Of a stretch of 33,291 nt of DNA, positions 8,581 to 16,601 are shown one piece after another. How positions within the stretch are numbered: position 1 is the first letter of the stretch; every line of letters begins with the position of its first letter. The notes beneath the pieces were generated by a model that was given only the letters and a program-made list of their open reading frames with translations, did no database searches and was not told the origin of the DNA. This DNA is from Desulfobulbaceae bacterium (GTDB lineage Bacteria; Desulfobacterota; Desulfobulbia; Desulfobulbales; VMSU01), in assembly GCA_028718985.1 (NCBI GenBank), contig JAQUKQ010000018.1:1-33291 (forward strand), written 5' to 3'. A program made the position numbers and the translations under genes.

Positions 8581-10497
8581 ATGCGGGAGATCGTCCTTGG
8601 GACAGCCGGTCATGTCGATCACGGCAAGACCAGTCTGATCCGCGCCCTCACTGGCATTGACACTGATCGCCTCAAAGAAGAGAAACGGCGTGGGATTACT
8701 ATTGAGTTGGGCTTTGCCTTTCTTGATCTGCCCTGCGGCCATCGGCTGGGTATCATTGATGTGCCGGGGCATGAGAAATTTGTCAAAAATATGGTGGCAG
8801 GGGCGGCTGGTATCGACTTGGTGGCCTTTGTGGTGGCAGCTGACGAAGGGATCATGCCCCAGACCAGAGAACACTTCGAGATCTGCTCTCTCCTTGGTGT
8901 GAAACGGGGTCTGATTGTCATCACCAAAATAGACATGGTGGAGGCCGATTGGCTGGAGATGGTGCAGGACGAGGTCCGTCAGTTCTGTGTCGGCAGCTTT
9001 CTGGAAGAGGCCCCCATGCTGCTGGTCTCCTCAGTCAGCGGCCAAGGGATCCCTGCGGTTAAAGAGGAGTTGGATCGCCTAATCCGTAGTGCCGATTTTG
9101 CCGAGGCCTTTGGCCCCTTTCGGCTGCCGGTTGATCGAATTTTCAGCATGAAGGGCTTTGGCGCAGTAGTTACCGGTACCTCCATCTCCGGCCGTATCAA
9201 GGTAGGCGATGATGTCTGTCTCTATCCACGTCTGCAACCCGCCAAGATCCGCGGCATTCAGGTGCACGGGCAGGATGTGTTGGAGGTTGAGGCCGGTCAT
9301 CGTACCGCCATCAATCTGCAGGGATTGGAAAAGGAGTTTGTGGCTCGTGGTGACATTCTAGCCTCGCCGCATAGTTTGCTGCCTTCCTATATGCTCGACG
9401 CTGAGTTTTCCTACCTGTCGAGCAATGCAAAACCGTTGAAAAATCGCACCCGAGTACGGGTTCATCTCGGCACCGCCGAAATTATGGGGCGGCTGGTGCT
9501 GCTGGAGCAGGAGGAGGCCAGGCCCGGTGAGCGGCTGAATGTGCAGGTTCTGTTGGAAGAGGCGGTCGGTACCTGGCCTGGCGATCACTATGTGGTCAGG
9601 AGTTACTCGCCGGTGCAGACGATTGGCGGTGGCGTTGTCTTAAATAACGCACCAGGCCGTAAACGCAGACGCTTCAAGGAGATCAATAAGGAAATTTTTG
9701 CCTTGTATCATGCGGGGGCAGCAGACGCCTTGGCGGTCTTTCATCTGGACGAGAGTGGGATCCTTGGTATGACCTTCAATGCGCTGGAGATTCGCCTTGG
9801 CATCTTCGGCAAACGGCTGAAAAAAATCCTCGAACGCCCCATCTCGACCAGCGATATACTCATTATCGACTCCGATCGTCAGTGGATGGTCAGTGCCAAG
9901 ACGATGACTCATCTGAAGGAGGAGACGCTTGCGATTTTGGCCCTTTCGCATCAGGAGAATCCCTTGAAGGAGGGTATGGTCAAGGAGGAGTTGCGCACCC
10001 GACTGGCGCAGGGATTAGAGGCAAAGCTTTTTCAGTTGGTGATCAATAGCCTGGTCAAAGAGGCAAAGGTCGTGCAAGAGGGGGCAACGGTTCGCTTGAT
10101 CGGACATCAAGTTGCCCTGAAAGAGGATGAGCAGAGTGCCCGCCGCGAATTGGCGGCCCTCTTGCAAAATGCCGCCCTCACCCCGCCCACCAAGAAAGAA
10201 ATTATCGTTGAACTCAGCAAATATTCAAAGACCCTGACCTTGCAGATTCTGGAACTCATGGTTCGTGATCAACAGGTCATCAAGGTCAGTGAAGATCTCT
10301 ATTTCGATCAACAAGCCTTGTCCTCCCTACAGGATAGGTTAGTTGCCTTGTTGACGAAAGAGGGCGAGATGGATGCCCAAGGCTTTAAGACCTTGACCGG
10401 CGTCTCCCGTAAGTATTCGATCCCGTTGCTTGAGTATTTCGACAAATTGAAGATCACCATCCGGGTGGGAGACAAACGGGTTTTGCGGGGACGGTAG
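8581..10497 (+). CDS. selB: selenocysteine-specific elongation factor SelB
   Basis: SelB is a translational GTPase that carries Sec-tRNA(Sec) to ribosomes paused at UGA codons with a downstream SECIS hairpin. The GTPase motifs are GHVDHGKT (residues 10-17), DVPGHE (60-65) and TKID (115-118). [14 protein letters not shown] is typical of SelB rather than EF-Tu. Two beta-barrel domains follow, then a C-terminal region of about 250 residues with the helical, basic composition expected of the winged-helix repeats that bind SECIS RNA. At 638 aa it has the usual length. It starts 3 bases after the metallo-hydrolase stop. The cell should therefore make selenoproteins, but no selA, selC or Sec-coding gene is visible in this window. 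Confidence 0.95.
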   Translation: MREIVLGTAGHVDHGKTSLIRALTGIDTDRLKEEKRRGITIELGFAFLDLPCGHRLGIIDVPGHEKFVKNMVAGAAGIDLVAFVVAADEGIMPQTREHFEICSLLGVKRGLIVITKIDMVEADWLEMVQDEVRQFCVGSFLEEAPMLLVSSVSGQGIPAVKEELDRLIRSADFAEAFGPFRLPVDRIFSMKGFGAVVTGTSISGRIKVGDDVCLYPRLQPAKIRGIQVHGQDVLEVEAGHRTAINLQGLEKEFVARGDILASPHSLLPSYMLDAEFSYLSSNAKPLKNRTRVRVHLGTAEIMGRLVLLEQEEARPGERLNVQVLLEEAVGTWPGDHYVVRSYSPVQTIGGGVVLNNAPGRKRRRFKEINKEIFALYHAGAADALAVFHLDESGILGMTFNALEIRLGIFGKRLKKILERPISTSDILIIDSDRQWMVSAKTMTHLKEETLAILALSHQENPLKEGMVKEELRTRLAQGLEAKLFQLVINSLVKEAKVVQEGATVRLIGHQVALKEDEQSARRELAALLQNAALTPPTKKEIIVELSKYSKTLTLQILELMVRDQQVIKVSEDLYFDQQALSSLQDRLVALLTKEGEMDAQGFKTLTGVSRKYSIPLLEYFDKLKITIRVGDKRVLRGR

Positions 10498-10505
10498 GAG
10501 TTTCC

Positions 10506-10571
10506 ATGAATTTAACGATGGCAAATAATGACGTGAGTGCAGGAATACAGGTGTTTCAATCGATACGATAG
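10506..10571 (+). other. short ORF probably encoding the displaced N-terminus of HflX
   Basis: ATG 10506 is well placed after the selB stop, with GTAGGAG at 10494-10500 as ribosome site. It reads only 21 codons before TAG at 10569-10571. The HflX frame is open from 10532 in the -1 phase and encodes VGNTGGLKTAQTQALERI, which belongs to the HflX N-terminus but has no ATG or GTG of its own. One base missing between 10532 and 10568, for example in the TTT at 10554-10556, would fuse the two. It could instead be a true 21-codon leader peptide coupled to an internal start. Confidence 0.55.
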
Positions 10572-10612
10572 TTGGCAATACTGGTGGGCTGAAAACTGCC
10601 CAGACGCAGGCC

Positions 10613-12196
10613 TTGGAGAGGATTCTCCGGCGACGGGTGTCCCCTGATTTGATGATCAGTGCCGAACTGGCTCGCGACCTCTCCCGGCTCTCCATGGAGC
10701 TGGGCCGTCAGCTCGGCGTGCTTATCGACCGTACTGGCCGCATTGAAGTGGTGATTGTTGGCGATAAAAAAGAGATCATGATCCCGGTGTTGCCGATGGT
10801 ACGTTCGGCCGGCGGGAGACTCAAGGGCTTGCGCTGTGTCCATACCCATTTGAATGGAGAGGGAATCAGCGAAGATGACCTTATGGATCTGCTCTTTTTG
10901 CGTCTTGATTTGATGGTGGTTATTAAGGTGCAGGAGGATGGCTTGCCTGAACGGCTCTATCCTGCTCATTTGGCTCCTCAGCAGAGAGATGGCAAGAACT
11001 GGTCTTTTTTGCCGCCGGTTGTTCCCTCGCAGCAGGAGCCGACCTGTCTTGACATTATCAGCGACATTGAAGGCCAGTTTGCCAAGTTCCAGCCGCTGTC
11101 CAAGATCGATGCCGGTCGCGACCGAGCGATCTTGATCAGCGTCAGCTCGCAGGGCAAGGCGCTGGCCCAGGACTCGATGGACGAACTGGTGGAGCTCGCC
11201 AAATCAGATGATGTCGTCGTTCTCGATACCGTCATTCAACGTCGGCATAAAGCCAGCCCGCATTTCATTATCGGCCGCGGCAAGTTGGGTGAGGTTATGT
11301 TAAAAGCACTCCTGCTGAACGCTAACCTCCTGGTCTTTGATCAGGAGCTAAACGCCAGCCAGACGCACTCTATTATCAAACACACCGAACTTCGGGTTAT
11401 TGACCGTACCCAGCTCATCCTAGATATTTTTGCCCGCCGCGCCCTCTCCCGTGAGGGCCAGGTGCAGATCGAGATGGCACAGCTTAAGTACATGCTGCCC
11501 CGTTTGGAGAGTCGAGACGACGCTTTGTCACGGTTGTCGGGCGGCATCGGCACGCGTGGGCCGGGCGAGACCAAGCTTGAAGTCGATCGTCGTCGGATCA
11601 AGGATCGTCTGGCCAAATTAGAGGACAAACTCAAGACGATAAGTAAGGAGCGGCATCATCGACGCGAGCGGCGGCGCAAGAAGGATGTACCGGTTATTTC
11701 GTTGGTTGGCTATACCAACGCCGGCAAATCGACTTTGCTTAATGCCCTGACCAAGAGCAAGATCCTTGCTGAGGATAAACTGTTTGCGACCCTTGATCCG
11801 ACCAGCCGCCGCCTGAGATTTCCGGAAGATGTCGAAGTGATTATCACCGATACGGTAGGTTTTATCCGTGATCTGCCGAAGGAACTACTCAAGGCTTTCC
11901 AGTCCACCTTGGAAGAGCTGCATGAGGCCGATGTCCTGGTGCATGTGGTTGATGTCAGTAATCCCAGATGCGAGGATCAGATTCGGGTGGTCAACGACTT
12001 GTTGGAGGATCTTGACCTCTACCTGCCAACGTTGATGGTGTTTAACAAGATCGATCTGGCTGATCCGGAAGTGGTCGCGCCTCTTGCCGCGCACTATCAG
12101 GCGGTGCCGGTCTGCGCCTTGCGCCAGGAGACGTTCGCAGAATTTTTGAACCGGGCTCGTGATCTTGTTGTCGGCAAGTCGCGTTTACAGGGGTAA
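10613..12196 (+). CDS. hflX: GTPase HflX (start region apparently frameshifted)
   Basis: HflX is a ribosome-associated GTPase that splits stalled 70S ribosomes under stress. The protein shows the N-terminal HflX domain (VLDTVIQRRHKASPHFIIGRGK, then FDQELNASQTHSI), the arginine-rich linker with GGIGTRGPGETKLE, and the G domain with GYTNAGKST, DTVGFIRDLP and NKID. The first available start in this frame is TTG 10613, but recognisable HflX sequence continues upstream to about 10560, where no start codon exists. The likely true start is ATG 10506 in another phase (see that entry). With TTG the product is 527 aa. It follows selB and ends 6 bases before the DUF4390 gene, consistent with one transcript. 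Confidence 0.9.
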   Translation: MERILRRRVSPDLMISAELARDLSRLSMELGRQLGVLIDRTGRIEVVIVGDKKEIMIPVLPMVRSAGGRLKGLRCVHTHLNGEGISEDDLMDLLFLRLDLMVVIKVQEDGLPERLYPAHLAPQQRDGKNWSFLPPVVPSQQEPTCLDIISDIEGQFAKFQPLSKIDAGRDRAILISVSSQGKALAQDSMDELVELAKSDDVVVLDTVIQRRHKASPHFIIGRGKLGEVMLKALLLNANLLVFDQELNASQTHSIIKHTELRVIDRTQLILDIFARRALSREGQVQIEMAQLKYMLPRLESRDDALSRLSGGIGTRGPGETKLEVDRRRIKDRLAKLEDKLKTISKERHHRRERRRKKDVPVISLVGYTNAGKSTLLNALTKSKILAEDKLFATLDPTSRRLRFPEDVEVIITDTVGFIRDLPKELLKAFQSTLEELHEADVLVHVVDVSNPRCEDQIRVVNDLLEDLDLYLPTLMVFNKIDLADPEVVAPLAAHYQAVPVCALRQETFAEFLNRARDLVVGKSRLQG

Positions 12197-12202
12197 GGTC
12201 TG

Positions 12203-12769
12203 ATGAAGACGGCGCGAAATAAGGCATGGTGCCTCATGCTGCTGATCTCTCTCGTTTTTGCGCGGCAGGCCTGCGCCCGTGAGGTTATGCTCCGCGATAT
12301 TGTGGTGACCAACTCAAGCTCTGATCTCCTCCTTTTTCTGAAGATGATTGATCCGTTCTCGCCTGAAGTCATTGATGGGGTTCAAAATGGACTGACGGCG
12401 ACCTTTACCTACGAGATCCATCTGCATTTGGTGCGGGAGGATTGGCCTGATAAGGAGGTGTTTAGCGGCCAACTTGATCATACCATGACCTATGATCCAC
12501 TAAAAAAGGAGTACCATCTGCAGCTCAGTGAAAACAGCGTGGAGGAGGTTGTGACCGATAGTGTTGACAAGGCTAAGGTGGCGATGGCTGAGTTGAATGG
12601 GGTGAAGCTCTTGCCGCTAGCCAGCCTGCAGCCCGACAGACAGTATATCCTCAAGGTCCGGGCGACCCTGGCCAAGAAGACATTGCCTTTGCGACTTCAC
12701 TACCTGATCCCGTTCAGCAGCTTTTGGAACGTTAGCACCGACTGGTACACGGTGGAGTTCCGTTTCTGA
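12203..12769 (+). CDS. DUF4390 family secreted protein
   Basis: The 188-aa protein has a cleavable signal peptide (basic start, hydrophobic core ending at QACA around residue 25). The rest is a beta-rich domain typical of DUF4390: REVMLRDIVVTNSSSDLLLF at the start and SFWNVSTDWYTVEFRF at the end. No catalytic motif is visible. DUF4390 genes are commonly found immediately before NtrY-type kinases in proteobacteria, as here. A periplasmic role linked to sensing by NtrY is an attractive inference, but it is unproven. The gene starts 6 bases after the hflX stop. Confidence 0.8.
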   Translation: MKTARNKAWCLMLLISLVFARQACAREVMLRDIVVTNSSSDLLLFLKMIDPFSPEVIDGVQNGLTATFTYEIHLHLVREDWPDKEVFSGQLDHTMTYDPLKKEYHLQLSENSVEEVVTDSVDKAKVAMAELNGVKLLPLASLQPDRQYILKVRATLAKKTLPLRLHYLIPFSSFWNVSTDWYTVEFRF

Positions 12770-12874
12770 GGTAACTGCCCGGTATTGATGGACTGTGGGA
12801 TGTTGCAACTTTGTTTTGTGTGTGAGCTCTGTGATTGAAAACTCACCCCGTGTTTACGCTCTTAGGAACCATTC

Positions 12875-15091
12875 ATGCAATCATCCCTTGATAATGATTT
12901 AGCCCTGCACCGCAAGCGACGTCAACGGCGAATCAGGGTTGTTATTGCCGTTTGTCTCTCTCTCTTTCTCGTCCTCACTTTTCTTGAAAATCGGGTTTTT
13001 CAGTTGGGGACGGTGCCGTTTCCGGTCAGTGGCAATGTCTTGGTTTTTGCATTGATCAATGTCAACGTTATCCTCCTCCTGCTTATGGTGTTCTTTACCA
13101 TGCGCAACTTGGTGGAGTTGGTCTTTGATCGAAAACTCAAGCTGGTTGGCACCACCTTGCGGACCAAGTTGGTCATCTCCTTTGTTTCACTCTCCCTCAT
13201 CCCTACCACCCTGCTTTTTTTTATCTCGCTGCAGTTTGTCTCCACCAGCATGGATTACTGGTTCAACAGCAATGTGGAGAGTTCGCTTGAGGCGTCGCTT
13301 TCTCTTGCTCAAGATGTCTATCAGGGTGTTTCCGAGAAGGTGCGGCAGGATGGTCTTTTGATCGCCGGATCCCTGTCTAAAGGGAAGGAGCGGCACTTCG
13401 CTGATGTCCAGGGGGATCTCCAATCTAAAATCACAACCTTCAAGCTTGCTGGCTTATCGGTGTTTGCTAAGAATCATCAGCAAGTCATCGAAATAAGAGG
13501 GGCGGTCGGAGATGCCGCTTTGCCTTCGATCTCGGCCGAACAGTTGCGACGGGCCTTGAGCGGTGAAAACGGCCTGATAGCGTCACAGCCTTCTGAAGCC
13601 GGCGAGTTGCTTAGGAGTCTGACCCCCTTTGAGCGGGCCGGAGAGCGCTATGTTTTGGTGACGACGGTGATGATTCCCAAGGAGCGATTGGCGAGGCTTG
13701 AGCTTATCTCCAAAGGGATTCAAGGGTATCGGCAGTTGCTGCTACTCAAACAACCGATCAAGAGCAGTTTTTTGGTGATGCTGCTGATTATTACCTTGTT
13801 AATTATTTTCAGCGCTATTTGGTTTGCTTTTTACGTGGCAGGCGGGCTGACCCGGCCGATGGCGAAACTGTCGCAAGGGATCAAGCAGGTTGCCGATGGT
13901 GAGCTTGATTTTGTCCTCGAAAAGGATTCTGACGATGAGATGGGGATGCTGGTCGATTCGTTCAACAGCATGACCCGTGATCTGTTGTCAAGCAGGCTCC
14001 AGGTGGAAGAGGGGAGTCTGGCCTTGCAAAGGGTAAACCTTGAGACAGAAAAGCGGCGGCGTTATACGGAGATCATTCTCGAAAACGTTACGGCTGGGGT
14101 TATCTCGCTTGATGCCCAAAACCGAGTGCTGACTATTAACAAGTTTGCCGAAGAGCTGCTTAAGATCCGAACCGCAGATCTGATCAATAAAAATTACAAA
14201 TCCATCCTGCGGCTGTCCCATCTCTCTATTCTGGAAAGTTTTTTTGTTGAGTTGGCAGAGTCTGGTCGAAATTCGATTCAACGGTCGATCAAGGTAACGG
14301 TCAACGATGAGGCCTTGTCGCTCAGGGTCAACTTCACGAAACTGGAAGATGAAGAAAACCAGCCCCTTGGCGTTGTTATTGTTTTCGATAACCTGACAGA
14401 GATTGAAAAAATTCAGCGTATGGCGGCGTGGCGTGAGGTGGCGCGGCGCATTGCCCATGAGGTGAAAAATCCCCTGACCCCGATACAGCTTTCGGCCCAG
14501 CGTCTGCGCAAACGCTATCTCGAGAAATTGGCCTTGGAAGGGGAGGTCTTTGATCAATGCACCACAACCATTATCAATCAGGTCGACGAGTTGAAGCACT
14601 TGGTTGATGAGTTCTCGAGTTTCGCCCGGATGCCAGCGGTAAAAAAGACGCTGAACCATCTGGGGGCGATGGTTTCTGAAGTGATGATTCTCTATCAGGA
14701 AGGGCATAAGGAGATCACCTTTGTCGTGCTCGATCAGGGGGTGCCAGCCTTTTATTTTGACGCCGAACAGATGAAAAGGGTGTTGGTCAATTTGCTCGAC
14801 AACGCAGTAGCTGCCCTTAGGGGGCACGGACGGGTGGAAGTGGAAATATATGTGCAAAGCGAGGAAGGTTTGGTAATCATGGAGGTGCGCGACAATGGCC
14901 CCGGTGTTAGTGAGTCAAACAAAATAAGACTCTTTGAGCCGTACTTCTCGACCAAGAAGAGCGGTACCGGCCTTGGACTTGCCATTGCCAGCACCGTGGT
15001 TGCCGATCACGGGGGCTATATCCGGGTTAAGGATAATGTGCCTGTCGGTGCCAGGTTTATTATTGAGTTGCCACTATTGACAGTTGTCTGA
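12875..15091 (+). CDS. ntrY: NtrY-like membrane sensor histidine kinase
   Basis: This 738-aa kinase has the NtrY layout. Three hydrophobic segments fall within residues ~20-120, followed by an extracytoplasmic region (~120-300) and a fourth membrane segment (~302-325). Then come a HAMP linker, a PAS domain (about 400-500, with ENVTAGVISLDAQNRV), a dimerisation domain with phospho-acceptor His528 in IAHEVKNPLTPIQLSAQRL, and a C-terminal ATPase domain with NLLDNAVAAL, DNGPGV and GTGLGLAIA. It is predicted to autophosphorylate and pass phosphate to the NtrX-like regulator encoded 60 bases downstream. The signal is unknown: nitrogen status is the classical one for NtrY, but redox and envelope signals are known too. 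TTAGGAACC before ATG 12875 is the likely ribosome site. Confidence 0.9.
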   Translation: MQSSLDNDLALHRKRRQRRIRVVIAVCLSLFLVLTFLENRVFQLGTVPFPVSGNVLVFALINVNVILLLLMVFFTMRNLVELVFDRKLKLVGTTLRTKLVISFVSLSLIPTTLLFFISLQFVSTSMDYWFNSNVESSLEASLSLAQDVYQGVSEKVRQDGLLIAGSLSKGKERHFADVQGDLQSKITTFKLAGLSVFAKNHQQVIEIRGAVGDAALPSISAEQLRRALSGENGLIASQPSEAGELLRSLTPFERAGERYVLVTTVMIPKERLARLELISKGIQGYRQLLLLKQPIKSSFLVMLLIITLLIIFSAIWFAFYVAGGLTRPMAKLSQGIKQVADGELDFVLEKDSDDEMGMLVDSFNSMTRDLLSSRLQVEEGSLALQRVNLETEKRRRYTEIILENVTAGVISLDAQNRVLTINKFAEELLKIRTADLINKNYKSILRLSHLSILESFFVELAESGRNSIQRSIKVTVNDEALSLRVNFTKLEDEENQPLGVVIVFDNLTEIEKIQRMAAWREVARRIAHEVKNPLTPIQLSAQRLRKRYLEKLALEGEVFDQCTTTIINQVDELKHLVDEFSSFARMPAVKKTLNHLGAMVSEVMILYQEGHKEITFVVLDQGVPAFYFDAEQMKRVLVNLLDNAVAALRGHGRVEVEIYVQSEEGLVIMEVRDNGPGVSESNKIRLFEPYFSTKKSGTGLGLAIASTVVADHGGYIRVKDNVPVGARFIIELPLLTVV

Positions 15092-15151
15092 GTGGGTACG
15101 ATTTTTGTGGGGTTGCGCTATGTCTGACTCATATTTTGGGAACCAAGCCTT

Positions 15152-16555
15152 GTGAACATCCTTATCGTTGATGACGAAAGCAGCATTGTCGAGTCCCTGC
15201 AAGGGATCATCGTGGATGAGGGCTATCAGGCGATCTGTGCCAGTTCTGGTGAGAAGGCCTTGCAGTTGATTGAACAGGAGTCGGTTGACTTGGTGCTGAT
15301 GGATGTCTGGATGCCGGGCATCGATGGTATCGAGACCTTGAAGCGGATCAAGGAGTTTAACCCGCAGTTGCCGGTGATCATGATCTCCGGTCACGCCAAC
15401 ATCGATACGGCGGTGCAGGCCACCAAGATGGGAGCCTATGATTTTATCGAAAAGCCGCCCGGTTATGATAAAATCGTTGTGTCGATCAAAAACGCGCTGC
15501 ACCTCTCGCAGGTTGAAAAAGAAAACAGTATTCTTCGTCAGAAGGTGGAGGGGAAGCCTGATCTCACCGGTTCGTCGCCTGCGGTTATGGTGGTCAAGGA
15601 GTTGATCGCGAAGGTGGCACCGACCAATGCCTGGGTGTTGATTCTCGGAGAACATGGCACCGGCAAGGAGCTGGTGGCTCAGACTATCCACCGGCAGTCG
15701 GAGCGTCGACATAAACCGATGATCGAGGTGAATTGCGCCGCCATCCCGGAGGAGTTGATCGAAAGCGAGCTGTTTGGTCATGAGAAGGGGGCGTTTACCG
15801 GTGCGACCGCCAGTAAGCGGGGGAAATTCGATCTGGCGGATGGCAGCACCCTGTTTCTGGATGAGATCGCCGATATGAGCCTGAAAACGCAGGCAAAGAT
15901 CCTCCGTATTTTGCAGGAGCAGAAATTTGAACGGGTTGGTGGTGGCAAAACTATCTCGGTCGATGTTCGCGTACTGGCCGCTACCAACAAAGATTTGGAA
16001 AAAGAGATTGCGGCGGGTACGTTTAGGGCTGATCTTTATTGGCGTTTGAACGTGGTGCCGATTGTCATGCCTCCACTACGTGATCGTTTGTCCGATCTGC
16101 CGCAATTTGTTGATGATTTCGGCGCCGAATATGCGGCCAAGGGGCTAGCGGCAAAAAAGTTTTCAGCCTCGGCCATGCAGGCCATGGCTCGGCATCATTG
16201 GCCCGGAAATGTTCGAGAGCTGCGTAACGTTATCGAACGCGCCTTGATTCTTGCCCCTGAAGGGGAGGTGTCAGGGAGCTTTGTTTGTCAGTTGCTGGGC
16301 CTTGCCGAGGAACAGAATGAGCTGGTGGGTGATAACTCCTCGATATCCGAGGGGGGGCATACGGTGATGGCCGCCGGTCACAGTCTTGTCGAACAGGCTA
16401 TGTTGGGGATGAATTTTAAGGAGGCAAAACGGGAGTTTGAACGTCAATTCTTAGCGGCAAAGATCGCTGAAAATGATGGTAATATCTCAAAAACAGCCGA
16501 ACAGATCGGCATTGAACGAAGTCATCTGCATCGGAAGCTCAGAGAGATAGAGTAG
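15152..16555 (+). CDS. ntrX: NtrX-like sigma-54-dependent response regulator
   Basis: The 467-aa regulator has an N-terminal receiver with acidic pocket Asp7/Asp8, phospho-acceptor Asp51 (LMDVWMPG) and Lys101. A sigma-54 AAA+ domain follows, with Walker A GEHGTGKE (166-173), the sigma-54-contacting GAFTGA loop intact at 213-218, and Walker B LFLDEIAD. The Fis-type helix-turn-helix at the C-terminus is NISKTAEQIGIERSHLHRKL. It should activate sigma-54 promoters when phosphorylated by the adjacent NtrY-like kinase. Residue 168 is His, where the family usually has Ser or Asn. The start is GTG 15152, directly before NILIVDDE. The downstream gene begins within 50 bases. Confidence 0.92.
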   Translation: MNILIVDDESSIVESLQGIIVDEGYQAICASSGEKALQLIEQESVDLVLMDVWMPGIDGIETLKRIKEFNPQLPVIMISGHANIDTAVQATKMGAYDFIEKPPGYDKIVVSIKNALHLSQVEKENSILRQKVEGKPDLTGSSPAVMVVKELIAKVAPTNAWVLILGEHGTGKELVAQTIHRQSERRHKPMIEVNCAAIPEELIESELFGHEKGAFTGATASKRGKFDLADGSTLFLDEIADMSLKTQAKILRILQEQKFERVGGGKTISVDVRVLAATNKDLEKEIAAGTFRADLYWRLNVVPIVMPPLRDRLSDLPQFVDDFGAEYAAKGLAAKKFSASAMQAMARHHWPGNVRELRNVIERALILAPEGEVSGSFVCQLLGLAEEQNELVGDNSSISEGGHTVMAAGHSLVEQAMLGMNFKEAKREFERQFLAAKIAENDGNISKTAEQIGIERSHLHRKLREIE

Positions 16556-16601
16556 TTTTTTGAGTGATCGAAAGGCAGTCGCACTATCAGGAACACGTCT
16601 T

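Noticed and set aside
13988-14857. 289-aa minus-strand open frame opposite ntrY
   Set aside because: Histidine-rich nonsense-like translation, a shadow of the kinase domains on the other strand.
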